A stretch of 64,000 nucleotides of DNA from Doryteuthis pealeii (taxonomy: Eukaryota; Mollusca; Cephalopoda; Myopsida; Loliginidae): the NCBI GenBank assembly GCA_023376005.1, contig CM042152.1, forward strand, positions 87,696,183 through 87,760,182. Direction: 5' to 3'. Positions 32,571-42,092 of the stretch are shown here, piece after piece. Position 1 is the stretch's first letter. Every line of letters begins with the position of its first letter. The notes below the pieces were generated by a model. That model ran no database searches and was not told the DNA's origin. It worked only from the letters and a program-made list of their open reading frames with translations. The position numbers and the translations under genes are program-made.

Positions 32571-32895
32571 TTCTCAAAAATTGGTGCAATCTAGAAATCT
32601 ACTTTTGGTGTAAGTACTTATCATACCAATACCCAACTTTTCTCAGGTGAATCTTTTTGATATTCAAAAAAAAGTTGAAAATCAACCTACCCTAGTAATA
32701 CAATTATATTAATAAAGAAGACTGTAAGTAAAAGTAAAGTAAAGTTGTCGGGGTGGTCTAATGTCAGTATCAGCCAGCCAGCCAGCAAGCAAGGGAGTCT
32801 ATCCCCTTTTCTCTAAATGCTCAAAAATTGGTGCAAGTTAGGAATATACTTTTGGTGTCAGTACTTATTATACCAATACCCAACTTTCCTGTCAG
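32571..32895 (+). repeat. Duplicated 80-bp segment separated by a SINE E tail
   Basis: 32574-32650 and 32817-32893 are copies (CTCAAAAATTGGTGCAA, ACTTTTGGTGT, ATACCAATACCCAACTTT). Between them lies an inverted SINE E 3' part (32731-32813: AAGTTGTCGGGGTGGTCTAA, GGGAGTCTATCCCCTTTTC) next to unrelated DNA. Confidence 0.7.
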
Positions 32896-33009
32896 AGAAA
32901 CTGGGATGAGCTCATAAGTGACATTCTTCTGAGGAGACCAACATATAAACACAGAGAATCTTCGAGGAGCAATGACCAATGGAGATGCACAGCAAGGAAG
33001 TCATGAAGA

Positions 33010-33280
33010 TTTATGCTGTAGGATCTCAGATGCTTTGGCTGGGAAAATTTGGCTCAGGACCGCCCTCGGGGGCAGCAGACTCTCTATAGAGGATTGCTCA
33101 AATCAGAAGTCACCCTGATGCAAGACCATGAAGCTAAGAGGTCCAGAAGAAAGCAGTGGCAACAAAGCACCAGACATCAAGATCTTCAGGGACAGCCTTC
33201 AAATGCGACATCTGTGGTCAGAAATGTTTTTCAAACATCGGACTTCACAGTCACAGAAGCCACTGTAACTTCAGGGGCAC
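33010..33280 (+). pseudogene. LINE ORF2 C-terminal fragment with zinc finger
   Basis: WENLAQDRPRGQQTLYRGLL, then a basic segment (KRSRRKQWQQSTRHQD), then in another frame FKCDICGQKCFSNIGLHSHR followed by SHC. The order W-NLAQDR, basic stretch, C2H2-type finger with IGL-SH-R is the C-terminal end of several LINE polyproteins. A frameshift separates the parts and the upstream RT is missing. Confidence 0.7.
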
Positions 33281-33784
33281 AAAAATGTTATTATAGTCTT
33301 CCGAGACTGAAATGCCAATAAAATTACTACCTGATGATGATGTCATCAAACTGAAGTGCTATCTTCTTAACATATCCAACAGCACTCGAAATCCTAATCC
33401 AACAACGGTTAATCTGATGATCTCCCCATGAATGTTTCTGTCTTTGGACAAGCCAGTCAACATTGCCTCTTTGATATCTGTGCTCACATCACAATTATAA
33501 ATCTTCTTGGGTCTATCACGTCTGTTCCATAAAAACATTTTCCCAACTGTCTAACTTAAGATTATTTCACTCAGTTATTGCATGTTCTGATTGTCCTGCT
33601 TTGACTGGTTTCTTGTATAGATAAGCACTTGACAGCATTGTTAAGAGCAGAAGCCAATAAGTTGAACATTGAACCCTTTACATCAATGAGTTTAAAGTTT
33701 AGTGGAGACTAAATTTTCAATGATTAGAATACTGTTAAAACTACACAATTTGTGATCACTGCTCAACTCTTTTCTACTGGACAT
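33281..33784. other. No recognised feature
   Basis: Balanced to AT-rich sequence; probably LINE 3' flank at its start, otherwise nothing recognisable. Confidence 0.5.
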
Positions 33785-34000
33785 CATTTAGGCTTCTTTG
33801 TTTAATGGCATAACAACCTTCATGGGTTATATGACGGAGAACGAAAAAGAGCAAGACATTGTCTTGCCTGACGGGATCGAACCCGCGTCCTCCCACATGC
33901 GAAAGCAGATGCGAGTTAGGCACTGGACAGACGCGAAGTGCCAGGATGTTTCGGTAAATACATACATAAATAACATGTGAGTCGAGCGCTGGGTAGTCAG
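33785..34000 (-). mobile_element. tRNA-headed SINE with the family D 3' module
   Basis: On the minus strand a tRNA-like head (TAACTCGCATCTGC and a perfect B box GGGTTCGATCCC) is followed downstream by the shared 3' module (ACCCATGAAGGTTGTTATGCC) and an AAACAAAG tail. It shows a tRNA head and the module in one unit. The head differs from that of families C and E. Confidence 0.75.
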
Positions 34001-34029
34001 GAGTTAGCACTAGCAGGTTGACTGACATG

Positions 34030-35487
34030 AACGACCGAGTAAAGAAATGTGATTTTGAACTGCTAAAAATTATTTCGACTACGGTGATGGATTTTGCAGC
34101 TGCTAAACGAAAACGAAGAGCGTGTTGACCAGGGGAAGGTTTGGCTTGCTGGAAAAGTGTGGACTCGCTTGTTTTTGGCCCCCCTCCTCTCGGACAACTT
34201 TATTTACTTACTTATTATAAAATATATGATGATAATTTATTTTCATATTTCTGTCAAGATCTCCTCCCTCACAACAAAAAAACAAACTTTTATTTCTCAG
34301 ACATTTTTCAGATGAGAGTGAGGTGCCATTTTGTCTATAAATACAGGAAATGTTGCCAGACAAAAAAAAAAATAGTAAAGGGAAATAGTGTCAAAGCCTT
34401 ATTTGGTTTGATGGAGAAAGAACTCAATGAACAAACAACATCATCACAAATATCATCAAAAACAACATCATCACAAACAAGATTTGGCTGACATCATAAA
34501 AACACTTCCCATCATGCATTATGTTATTAAGAACATTTCTGTAAAGAGACCATAACAATTGAACTCTTACAAGATAAAAATAAGAATAAAACCTTTTTTT
34601 TTCTTTCCATATTTCAACTAAGAATTTTCTTTTGTTTGTTTATTTCTTATCTCCTTATTCAAAATGAAATTCTATTCAAAATTAAATTCTTGATTCTCAA
34701 TTAGTGACTGCTGTCTCCTTTTATCTGTTGGATTCCTTCAATTAATATTCTGTCCAAGCACCAACTGAACAATTGAAGCACACCACCAGCATAAAATACT
34801 TATGCAATAAATGAAGAGACAAACAAACAAATAAATCTATGATAATGATGATGATTGTGAAAGTGAAAGTGAAAGAAGCTAAGAGATATGAACTTTCATT
34901 TTTTAAATATAATTTCTGCAAGAAAAAGGTAAACCTTAATTTTAAAAGACAAACAAAAACTTTTTTTATCTTTATAGTTGCTTCTTATTTACAATGATTT
35001 GATTGTTACATTGTAAAACTTGTTAAATTAAGCAACATGAATAATTGTAGAATATAATGATATGAGTTTGATGATGAAAGGCAACAATAAACTAGTCAAA
35101 ATTAATGATGAAAATGCTTCCAGAAATTCAGACAATAAACAAAGAGGCATTCACTATTTAGAATACAAAAGATACAACCCTAATTATGGTCTGTGTAAGA
35201 GTGAAATTATGAAAACATAATTAGAAAGAAGTAAACTAAATTCATTTGCTTTTATGTTCAGCTTATTATCTTTGTAATATTTGTGTATTTGAAGAACAAA
35301 AAAAAAAAAGGCCTTCAGGTTCTTTGAGATTTACTTGGTTGATTAATAAAAGAAATTTTCAGTTAATGAGAGAGACACTATCATTGTTTGCAGATTCCTT
35401 CAAGGACAATTGGGATATATATATATATATTGACCCCTGACCTACCAAGATATGTATGGTATCAAATGTACACCAGCAACCAGTTAT
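34030..35487. other. AT-rich stretch, no recognised gene
   Basis: Short ORFs here (for example 34141-34491) lack any recognisable domain. A small TA run lies at 35418-35431. Confidence 0.6.
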
Positions 35488-35868
35488 AAAGTAAGTAAAG
35501 TTGTCAGGGTGGCCTAAAATCGTATCATCCAGACAGCGTGTGAATCTATCCCCTTTTCACTAGCTCTAGAACAAGGTGATTGTTTTTGGCATCTGAGGTG
35601 GTACGCCACACCTACCATCAGCGCCTCACTTTACTGCACAGTCGGTATCATCCAGACAGTGTGTGAATCTATCCCCTTTTCACTAGCTCTAGAACAAGGA
35701 GATTGTTTTTTTAGCATGTGAGGTGGAGCACCACACCTAACATCAGCTCCTTACTTTACCACACAGATTCCTGTGCTACTCATACACTGAGTTGGCAAGG
35801 GTCAGTATGAAACCAAGGAACTTTGAGGTTCCCAGCTTGACACTACATACTGCGCTAAACCGGCCGTA
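35488..35868 (-). mobile_element. SINE family E copy with internal duplication
   Basis: Inverted E element from the tail (AAAGTTGTCAGGGTGGCC) to a degraded head (CAGTATGAAACCAAGGAACT). A roughly 120-bp body segment occurs twice in tandem (about 35521-35641 and 35642-35766), each with ATCATCCAGACAG and CTATCCCCTTTTCACTAGCT. Confidence 0.85.
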
Positions 35869-35939
35869 TCAGGTATACAGACTGAAAAAATCTCCAAAAA
35901 ATACAGTTTCTATTCCAATCTTGCTCTCTCAACTAGAAG

Positions 35940-36516
35940 CCGCCGGTCGTCTGGGCGTTAGAATGCACCGACTGCACCTCTGCAGAGGGATAAGACTCCC
36001 CCAATGGGGCCACCTGTTGGCTGTGGGTGATGACCCTTGATGCTTAAGGATAGAACCCAGGTGGATGATTGCAATACTCCACTTTGGCCCTTTCTTGGGC
36101 TAAACGGGTGGTTGGAGAGGCCCCCTCCGATCAATCGGCTGGTCACATCAAGCCTTAGCACCTATATGATTTCCCAACCCTATTGCCCTTATAGCAAGCC
36201 CCAACCCTTTTTATCATATATGTGCTAGAAGGTGGTGGCTGAGGGTCTTATTGTCCTGGGAATGACATTAAACTCTATCTGATGGTGAGGTTCCAGTTTT
36301 GGAGGTTTGGGGAATGTGGAGCACCCCTTCATCACCATTGCTCTGACCCTGAGTAGTAGTACCTGTTAGGGTCCCATCTATGGGTTAAATAGAAAAATGT
36401 ATTTATAAAAAAAAATTGAGTATCCATTAAAAATTAATTTATTTCAAAACTTTATTGGCATTAAATGACCCACTGAGGTTGATATGCCATAAACAAAATA
36501 AACCAAAACCAATCAA
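35940..36516 (+). mobile_element. Family D retroposon, copy 8 (long)
   Basis: One of the two longest copies. It starts in the CTGCACCTCTGCAGAGG region and ends ATATGCCATAAAC plus a degenerate AAATAAACCAAAACC tail. The 5' limit lies within a few tens of bases upstream, where similarity to copy 1 ends. Confidence 0.88.
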
Positions 36517-37190
36517 TTAGCAAAAAATAAAAGTGGTAAAAGTTTTTCAGGCAACAGAAAAAGTGAGTCTCCTCAATAGAAACTGCCTTGGCTTTTATCT
36601 CTCTTCTGGTTGAATGATTCCAATTAACAGAATATTTATAAAAAGACATTACTCATAACTTGGAGTTTGTGAGTTCAATCTCTGTTCTAGGAAGTACAGC
36701 TCACTCCACCATCTCTTCAACCATTTTAAAGAGAAAAGCAGACATCTTTGCATACAAGACACATGTGTCCACTTAGCATCACAAGATAATTCATTTCTAC
36801 TCTTGCTAAATTTAGAAGAAAGAAGATATTCTCAAATTATGAATAATAAAATGGTAGTTTCATTGACAACTGCTACAGCAGACATCTTGATCATAGATTT
36901 TCCATCAAGGTATAAAAGTGATGGTTCAAATTGTGAAATTGTCCACCATGGATTCAAGAGGCTAGTGAATTCTTTTGAACTGTGGAAAAAAAAACAAAAC
37001 ACTAGTAGCTTTTATGAAGAAAAATGGTGAGCCCACTTCTAATCAGCAGGTGGGACAGGGTGATTGAACAACATCTACTAGCCAAGGATTTTGAGTTCAA
37101 TCCTTGGGTGGATCAGCATAAGCAATCTCTACAACAGTCATATGAAAGGTAGAAGAGCATGACCAACAGTAAGTATACTAGTGTTTGGTA
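36517..37190. other. No recognised gene; weak tRNA-like segment
   Basis: 37080-37110 has GAGTTCAATCCTTGGG, a B-box-like sequence, and may be the head of the composite repeat that follows. The rest is unremarkable. Confidence 0.4.
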
Positions 37191-37194
37191 GGTA

Positions 37195-37545
37195 ATAGGT
37201 TAAAGTCAGAAGAAAGAAAAAAATTGATTTTAAAAAAAATAATAGGTTTAAGTCAGAAAAGAAAGAAATTGAGTTAAATAAAAAATAATAGGTTAAAGTC
37301 AGAAAAGAAAGAAATTAAGTTAAAAAAAATAATAAATTAAAGTCAGAAAAGAAATAAATTGAGTTAAAAATAATAATAAGTTAAAGTCAGAATGGAAAGA
37401 AATTAAGTTAAAAAAATAATAAGTTAAAGACAGAAAAGAAATAATTTGAGTTAAAAATAATAAGTTAAAGTCAGAATAGAAAAAAATTAAGTTAAAAAAA
37501 TAATAATAGGTTAAAGTCAGAAAAGAAAGAAATTAAGTTAAAAAA
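37195..37545 (+). repeat. Minisatellite of about 42-bp units
   Basis: Eight to nine units based on GGTTAAAGTCAGAAAAGAAA and GAAATT(G/A)AGTTAAAAA. Units ending TTGAG and TTAAG partly alternate, suggesting amplification as dimers. It runs directly into a family D 3' end at 37546, so it may have grown from the GGTTAAATAGAAAAA part of D. Confidence 0.9.
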
Positions 37546-37660
37546 ATGAATACCCAACAAGAATAAATAAAACAAAATATCTTCAGCATTAAATAACCCG
37601 AAAAGGGTTGACATGCCATAAAATCCAACTATCCAAACAACCATTTCCTAAGACTATAAC
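37546..37660 (+). repeat. Family D 3' end fragment
   Basis: GAATACCCAACAAG, ATTAAATAACCC and GTTGACATGCCATAAAATCC as in copy 5. An inverted SINE-type tRNA head (TTTCCTAAGACTATAACCGT) follows. Confidence 0.75.
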
Positions 37661-37695
37661 CGTTACACACATGCTTATAAATATCAATCTATCTA

Positions 37696-38093
37696 TCTAT
37701 ACATATATAAAGGGCAGTTGTGTATATGTGTATGTCTGGAGGAAACTTCAAAAATAAAACAATTAACAACAAAGTAAATATATATACATATTAAAGATCA
37801 CCAGGGCTTGGTTTTTGAGCAAAAATAATGAAGATTTTATTTATATTTGTGAAGATAATTTAAAAAAAAGATTTAAATGATAACTGCATAGATTTTTTTT
37901 TGCATTTAATATTGTAAATAGTAGACATTAATTTTTCTTTTTAGAGTGGCTGGATCAACGCAAGATTTTTTTACATGGGGATTTTAAGGGGGCATTCTGC
38001 GGGGATCCAATTCAGGATTCAATAATAATGGATCTACAAGACTAAATTTAAAAATCCCTCTCTACCCAGGCAACACTGGGTAGCCACTTGTAG
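37696..38093 (+). mobile_element. Helitron family R, copy 1
   Basis: Starts TCTATACATATATAAAGGG and ends with a 20-nt hairpin TACCCAG...CTGGGTA (38063-38082) followed by GCCACTTGTAG (CTAG changed to GTAG). There is no ORF. The next copy begins at the following base. Confidence 0.82.
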
Positions 38094-38491
38094 TACATAT
38101 ATAAAGGGCAGTTGTGTGTATATGTATGCCCAGAGGAAACTTCAAAAATAAAACAATTAATGACAAAGTAAATATATATATACATTGTATATCACCAGGG
38201 CTTGGTTTTTGAGCAAAAATGATAGAGATTTGATTTATATTTGTGAAGATGATTAAAAAATAAAATTTAAATGATAACAGCATGGATATTTTTTTCATTT
38301 AATATTTTATATAGTAGACATTAACATTTCTTTTCAGAGTAGCTGGATCAATGCAAGAACTATTTTTTTCCATAGAGATTTAAATGGGGCATCCCACGAG
38401 GATTCAACTCACGATTCAGTAATAATGGATCTGTGGGACTAACTTTAAAAAATCCCCCTCTACCAAGGTGACGCCGGATAGCCGCTGCTAG
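38094..38491 (+). mobile_element. Helitron family R, copy 2, head-to-tail with copy 1
   Basis: Starts TACATATATAAAGGGCAG, lacking the first few bases, and ends with the hairpin region TACCAAGG...CGGATA and GCCGCTG-CTAG, followed by T. Internal blocks such as GGAAACTTCAAAAATAAAAC and CACCAGGGCTTGGTTTTTGA are the same as in copy 1. Confidence 0.87.
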
Positions 38492-38568
38492 TTGATAAAG
38501 CTTTTAATTAATGCACTTCTATTTATTTATTTTTTCAAAAAGAAAGGTACACAACAATTCTGGTCAAC

Positions 38569-38625
38569 AGCTGTTTGTTTGTTTTGTTTTACAGCATATT
38601 AACCTCAGTGGGTCATTTAATGAGA
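38569..38625 (-). repeat. Family D 3' module fragment
   Basis: GTTTTACAGCATATTAACCT and CAGTGGGTCATTTAATG on the plus strand; truncated at once, followed by a C-like ACCTTTCCCAAGAGTATT. Confidence 0.75.
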
Positions 38626-38764
38626 TGGGGGGGGTACTACCTTTCCCAAGAGTATTTTATAAGTGAATGTTTTAGCATGACAAGTTGTATAATATTTTCA
38701 ACTGATTTATATTTGTGAATTTATGTATTATTAGAGATCCATAAAAGCAAATATCTTATAATTT

Positions 38765-38995
38765 GGTTTCTTTGTGAAATGGCATATCAACCATTATGGG
38801 TTATTTAATGCCAAAGCTATCCTTTTAGAAAACCAGTGGTGGTACTATTTAACCCATAGCTGGGGGATGAGAGATCCATACCTTTCCCAAGTGTATTTGT
38901 CCAAAAGTGAATGTAATAACATGACTAGAGTTCAAAATCACTTACAATAATCTTGTTGTCCAGCATGTTAGCCACTATGCCATGGGAACTCCACC
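38765..38995 (-). mobile_element. SINE joining C-type body to D-type 3' end
   Basis: On the minus strand: tRNA-like head (GGCATAGTGGCTAACATG), the C body block (CACTTGGGAAAGGTATGG), the block CAGCTATGGGTTAAATAG shared by C and D, then the D 3' module (GGCATTAAATAACCC, GTTGATATGCC) and a TTTCACAAAG tail. It links families C and D by shared segments. Confidence 0.82.
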
Positions 38996-40415
38996 CCGCC
39001 TGTTAAGTTTCTGACCGCCATCCTTGGCCAGTTAAAAAGGACTTAAAGTAAGTAAGTCCTGAGCTATGGAATCCATTGGTAAGTGAATAAGTCCTGTGTT
39101 ATGGAATCCTACGTAGTGTCAAAGGTCCAGTGATATAATCCTATGTTCCGTCGTCCACAAAGGCTCAAAGCAATTGTGAGTAGTTAAGATCCGAAAAGCC
39201 TGTATAAATATTATAACAGTAGCAGAGTACTGCCAGTGGTTGGCCAAGAAATTGATCACATGATTCTCGGCGAGTCTATAAGTAGAAGTGGGCTTTTAAC
39301 ACACGCCTTATATGCCAAAATTCTCAACACCGCCAATATTTTATACACAAATGCCAAATGCTAATTTGTTTTTGATACTGTGGTAAATATAGCCAATGTG
39401 TAACTGATTTAAGCCTTTCATCAGTAGGAGAAAGTACCAATTATGTTTGGGGGTGGGTCACAAATAGAGGTGCTTTATGATAACTTAAAAAAAACAACTT
39501 TTTCTTTCATTTTTAACTGAATATTTTTTTCATCTACTTTGATCTATTCAAATCTTTAAAAAGTATACTGATCCCAAATTCAAACAAACATTATGAAAAA
39601 AATAATAACAAACAAATATAGTCTGTTTAAGATAAAATTTAGTCAATTTTTAATGTTTAGAAAAAAAAACAAAAAAAAAAACAGCAAAGCAAATCTCAAA
39701 TAGTCTGCCAATTTTTCAAAAAAAAAAAAAAAAAATAACAAGAGCCTAAAAAATGTGTGAGAGAGTTGCTATTTTAGTGTCAGCTTTATATTTCATTTCC
39801 TGAGCTTTACAACAGAATTGTCCAAGATTTGTATTTTTTGATGTGAAGTCTGGATGTTTGTAAGCACTCTGACTTCACATCAGGGAATTTTCTATCTTTG
39901 TTTTTCTTCTACTTTATTCATTTCCCCATTTGTCTATTTGTGATTGGAAAGTCTAATTGTTTCAGACACATGTCTGTTTATATTACATTCACTGCATCAG
40001 TGGGGGGAGTGATTTTCAGGAGGGGCTGCCCCACCCCATGATACTAAGCCAATTACATAAGTGAATTCCTTCATATTGAAACTAGTGACTTTCTTGTAAG
40101 ACTTGCAATTACAATTAGTCAGACCTTTTCACTCCACATGTGGTAGATTTTCAAAGATGCCACATGAAACATAATGAAAGTTTTGTTAATTTTCAATTTT
40201 ATTTGGAAAGATAAAAAATATAAAAATCTGGAAATTGAAAGAAAATGAGCTCAGACAACAAATATCTGATCTGAAATGTATAAATAAATATATAAAGCAC
40301 ATTCATAAAGATATCATAATGAAATATTTAAAAACAAATTCAATATCTATTTATCCTCAGTAAAGTAAAAAAGTTCAATATCCATGAGCAGTCAGCTGTC
40401 AACTTATCAACTGAT

Positions 40416-40418
<3 letters not shown>
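38996..40418. other. No recognised gene
   Basis: 39000-39330 is less AT-rich, starts TGTTAAG and contains a TATAAATATTATAA stretch; it might be LTR-like, but I find no matching end. The rest is AT-rich with poly-A runs. Confidence 0.5.

Positions 40419-40464
<46 letters not shown>
40419..40464. repeat. (AT)n microsatellite
   Basis: Pure AT run. Confidence 0.95.
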
Positions 40465-40468
<4 letters not shown>

Positions 40469-40489
40469 ATAGCATAATCTTTACAGATC

Positions 40490-40690
40490 ATTGCTGTCCC
40501 TCACAATCCCACAACTCCACCACCAGAACCCTTCCTTGCATGAGCCCTCAAATGACTCATCAAACCTGCTGCAGATCCACAAAGTTTTATGCAAATATGA
40601 CATTGAAAAGACTTCCTTCCCGTTGAATGAGATGATTCAGATGAATCAGATGATAAAATTTGATGCTTATGCACCACCATATGTCTCTAA
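40490..40690 (-). pseudogene. C2H2 finger fragment, probably a LINE C-terminus
   Basis: Minus strand: SSDSSESSHSTGRKSFQCHI, then CIKLCGSAAGLMSHLRAHAR and KGSGGGVVGL before a stop. C-x2-C-x12-H-x3-H is a C2H2 finger, and the CG(R/K)LCGS-GL-SHLR context is typical of LINE ORF C-termini. A host zinc-finger exon is possible but less likely, since no further fingers or splice context are visible. Confidence 0.55.
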
Positions 40691-40702
40691 AGACCAGAAG
40701 CT

Positions 40703-40722
40703 GACTTCTCTCTCTCTCTCTA

Positions 40723-40756
<34 letters not shown>
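40703..40756. repeat. (CT)n(AT)n microsatellite
   Basis: A CT run followed by an AT run, next to the finger fragment. Confidence 0.9.
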
Positions 40757-40763
<7 letters not shown>

Positions 40764-41012
40764 GATGTAATGGGTAAGTAGTCCCCAATTTGAACTGGTT
40801 ATAACTGTTATTAGTTTATTTACTGCTGAATAAAATGCCAAGGATAACATTTTCAAAGTTCACCAATTCAGTACTAATTTGCCAGGAATAGGATTTAGCC
40901 TAGGTTAGTCTGCTGCAAGGTTCAGGTATTTGAGAGATTGTGAATATAATTCCCTACAGCCATAAAGTATTATGTGACTAGCTCACAGGCCATGAAGGAT
41001 AATAGGAAAGAC

Positions 41013-41213
41013 GGACCATATGGCCCTGTTTGATCTCGATTAAGAAAGGATATGTTTTTTATTTAGACCGTCAATATCCGGTTGTTTTAACTAATCATAA
41101 AATTATCCCCTAACCCTAAACCCTAACAAACAACCGGATATTGACGGTGTAAATGAAAAACATGTCCTTTCTTAATCAAAATCAAAAAGGGATGTCTAAA
41201 GTTAATATGGTCC
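41013..41213. mobile_element. 201-bp MITE with 8-bp target duplication
   Basis: Inverted arms starting GGACCATAT, best matched at GATTAAGAAAGGA and ACCGTCAATATCCGGTTGTT and their reverse. Flanked by a perfect duplication GGAAAGAC (41005-41012 and 41214-41221). The centre holds CCCTAACCCTAAACCCTAAC. There is no ORF. The GG terminus and 8-bp duplication recall the MITE at 10232, but the sequences differ. Confidence 0.92.
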
Positions 41214-41344
41214 GGAAAGACTGCACTTCAAACTTTTCAACAAAATAAAGCATCACCTCCAGTTGAACATGTTTTGGATTTTCTCAGATGAAAAAAATTT
41301 CTGACAGGTTTAAATGGTGAACTCACAGAACAACTGTTATCTTA

Positions 41345-41825
41345 TGGATAGTAATGAAAAGCATACACTCAGTCCATATCATGGTGTTTAGGGTGGTCAC
41401 TAGTAATGGTGATGTTATGCCTCCATTTATCAGTGCACATGGCCTCAGACTTAACACAAAGGCCTACATCAAGTACCTGGAGGAGGTAGTGCTGCCCTGC
41501 ATCAATAGGGTGTGTGCTGGATGACCCTACATCTGTCAACAGGACTGTGCCATGTAACACAAACATGAGAACCGAGTGTTGAATGTGAGATAATTTCTAT
41601 GACCACGTCGCACCTAACATCTGGCTTCCTAACTCCCCAGATTATAACCCCCTCGATTATTATGTGTGGGGTACATTTGAGTAAGAGACCAAGAAAACTT
41701 TGTGAACTGAAGGCAATGATAATAGCAGTATTTACCAATTTAAATCATCAGAAAGTCTTGCATGAGATTCTGAAATTGTCTGGTGGTTGCGGTTGAAAGC
41801 AATGGTGATTTCTTTGAATAAATAT
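41345..41825 (+). pseudogene. Mariner transposase catalytic fragment
   Basis: Broken frames give VFRVVTSNGDVMPPFISAHG, LRLNTKAYIKYLEEVVLPCI, ICQQDCAM, then LPNSPDYNPLDYYVWG, and at the end VVAVESNGDFFE. QQD and SPD hold the second and third catalytic aspartates, about 34 residues apart as in mariner. Several frameshifts and stops make it a pseudogene. No matching termini were found within reach. It could derive from the same family as the deleted element at 19298, which keeps the complementary N-terminal part. Confidence 0.9.
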
Positions 41826-41899
41826 AGTATTTCAAGATATATCTGATAATGTGATATGTCAGTGTTATTTTTGAATAATTTACAAATCATTTTACACAT

Positions 41900-42051
41900 T
41901 GCACCCTCTGTGTGTGTGTGTGTGTGTGCATTTTCTTGTATGTATATGTAGCAAAACAAATACATCTCTCCATTATGATATGGGGATGTGAAACATAACA
42001 TAACAAGCATACATACATTCACACATACTTATGTGCTCACACACACACACA

Positions 42052-42087
<36 letters not shown>
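41900..42087. repeat. (GT)n, (AC)n and (TC)n runs
   Basis: GT run at 41909-41928; AC run then TC run at 42038-42086. Confidence 0.9.

Positions 42088-42092
<5 letters not shown>

Noticed and set aside
33858..33925. Possible tRNA on the minus strand with a perfect B box
   Set aside because: No matching acceptor stem, and the D-type 3' module follows downstream; best explained as a SINE head.
34141..34491. 116-codon ORF as a candidate gene
   Set aside because: No domain, no homologous pattern, AT-rich composition like its surroundings and no supporting splice or promoter signal.
39001..39330. Possible solo LTR (TGTTAAG start, TATAAATATTATAA inside)
   Set aside because: No matching CA end, target duplication or second copy in the window.
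40490..40690. Host C2H2 zinc-finger exon
   Set aside because: Only one finger, no splice sites or further exons visible, and its context resembles LINE C-termini; kept as a LINE fragment at moderate confidence.
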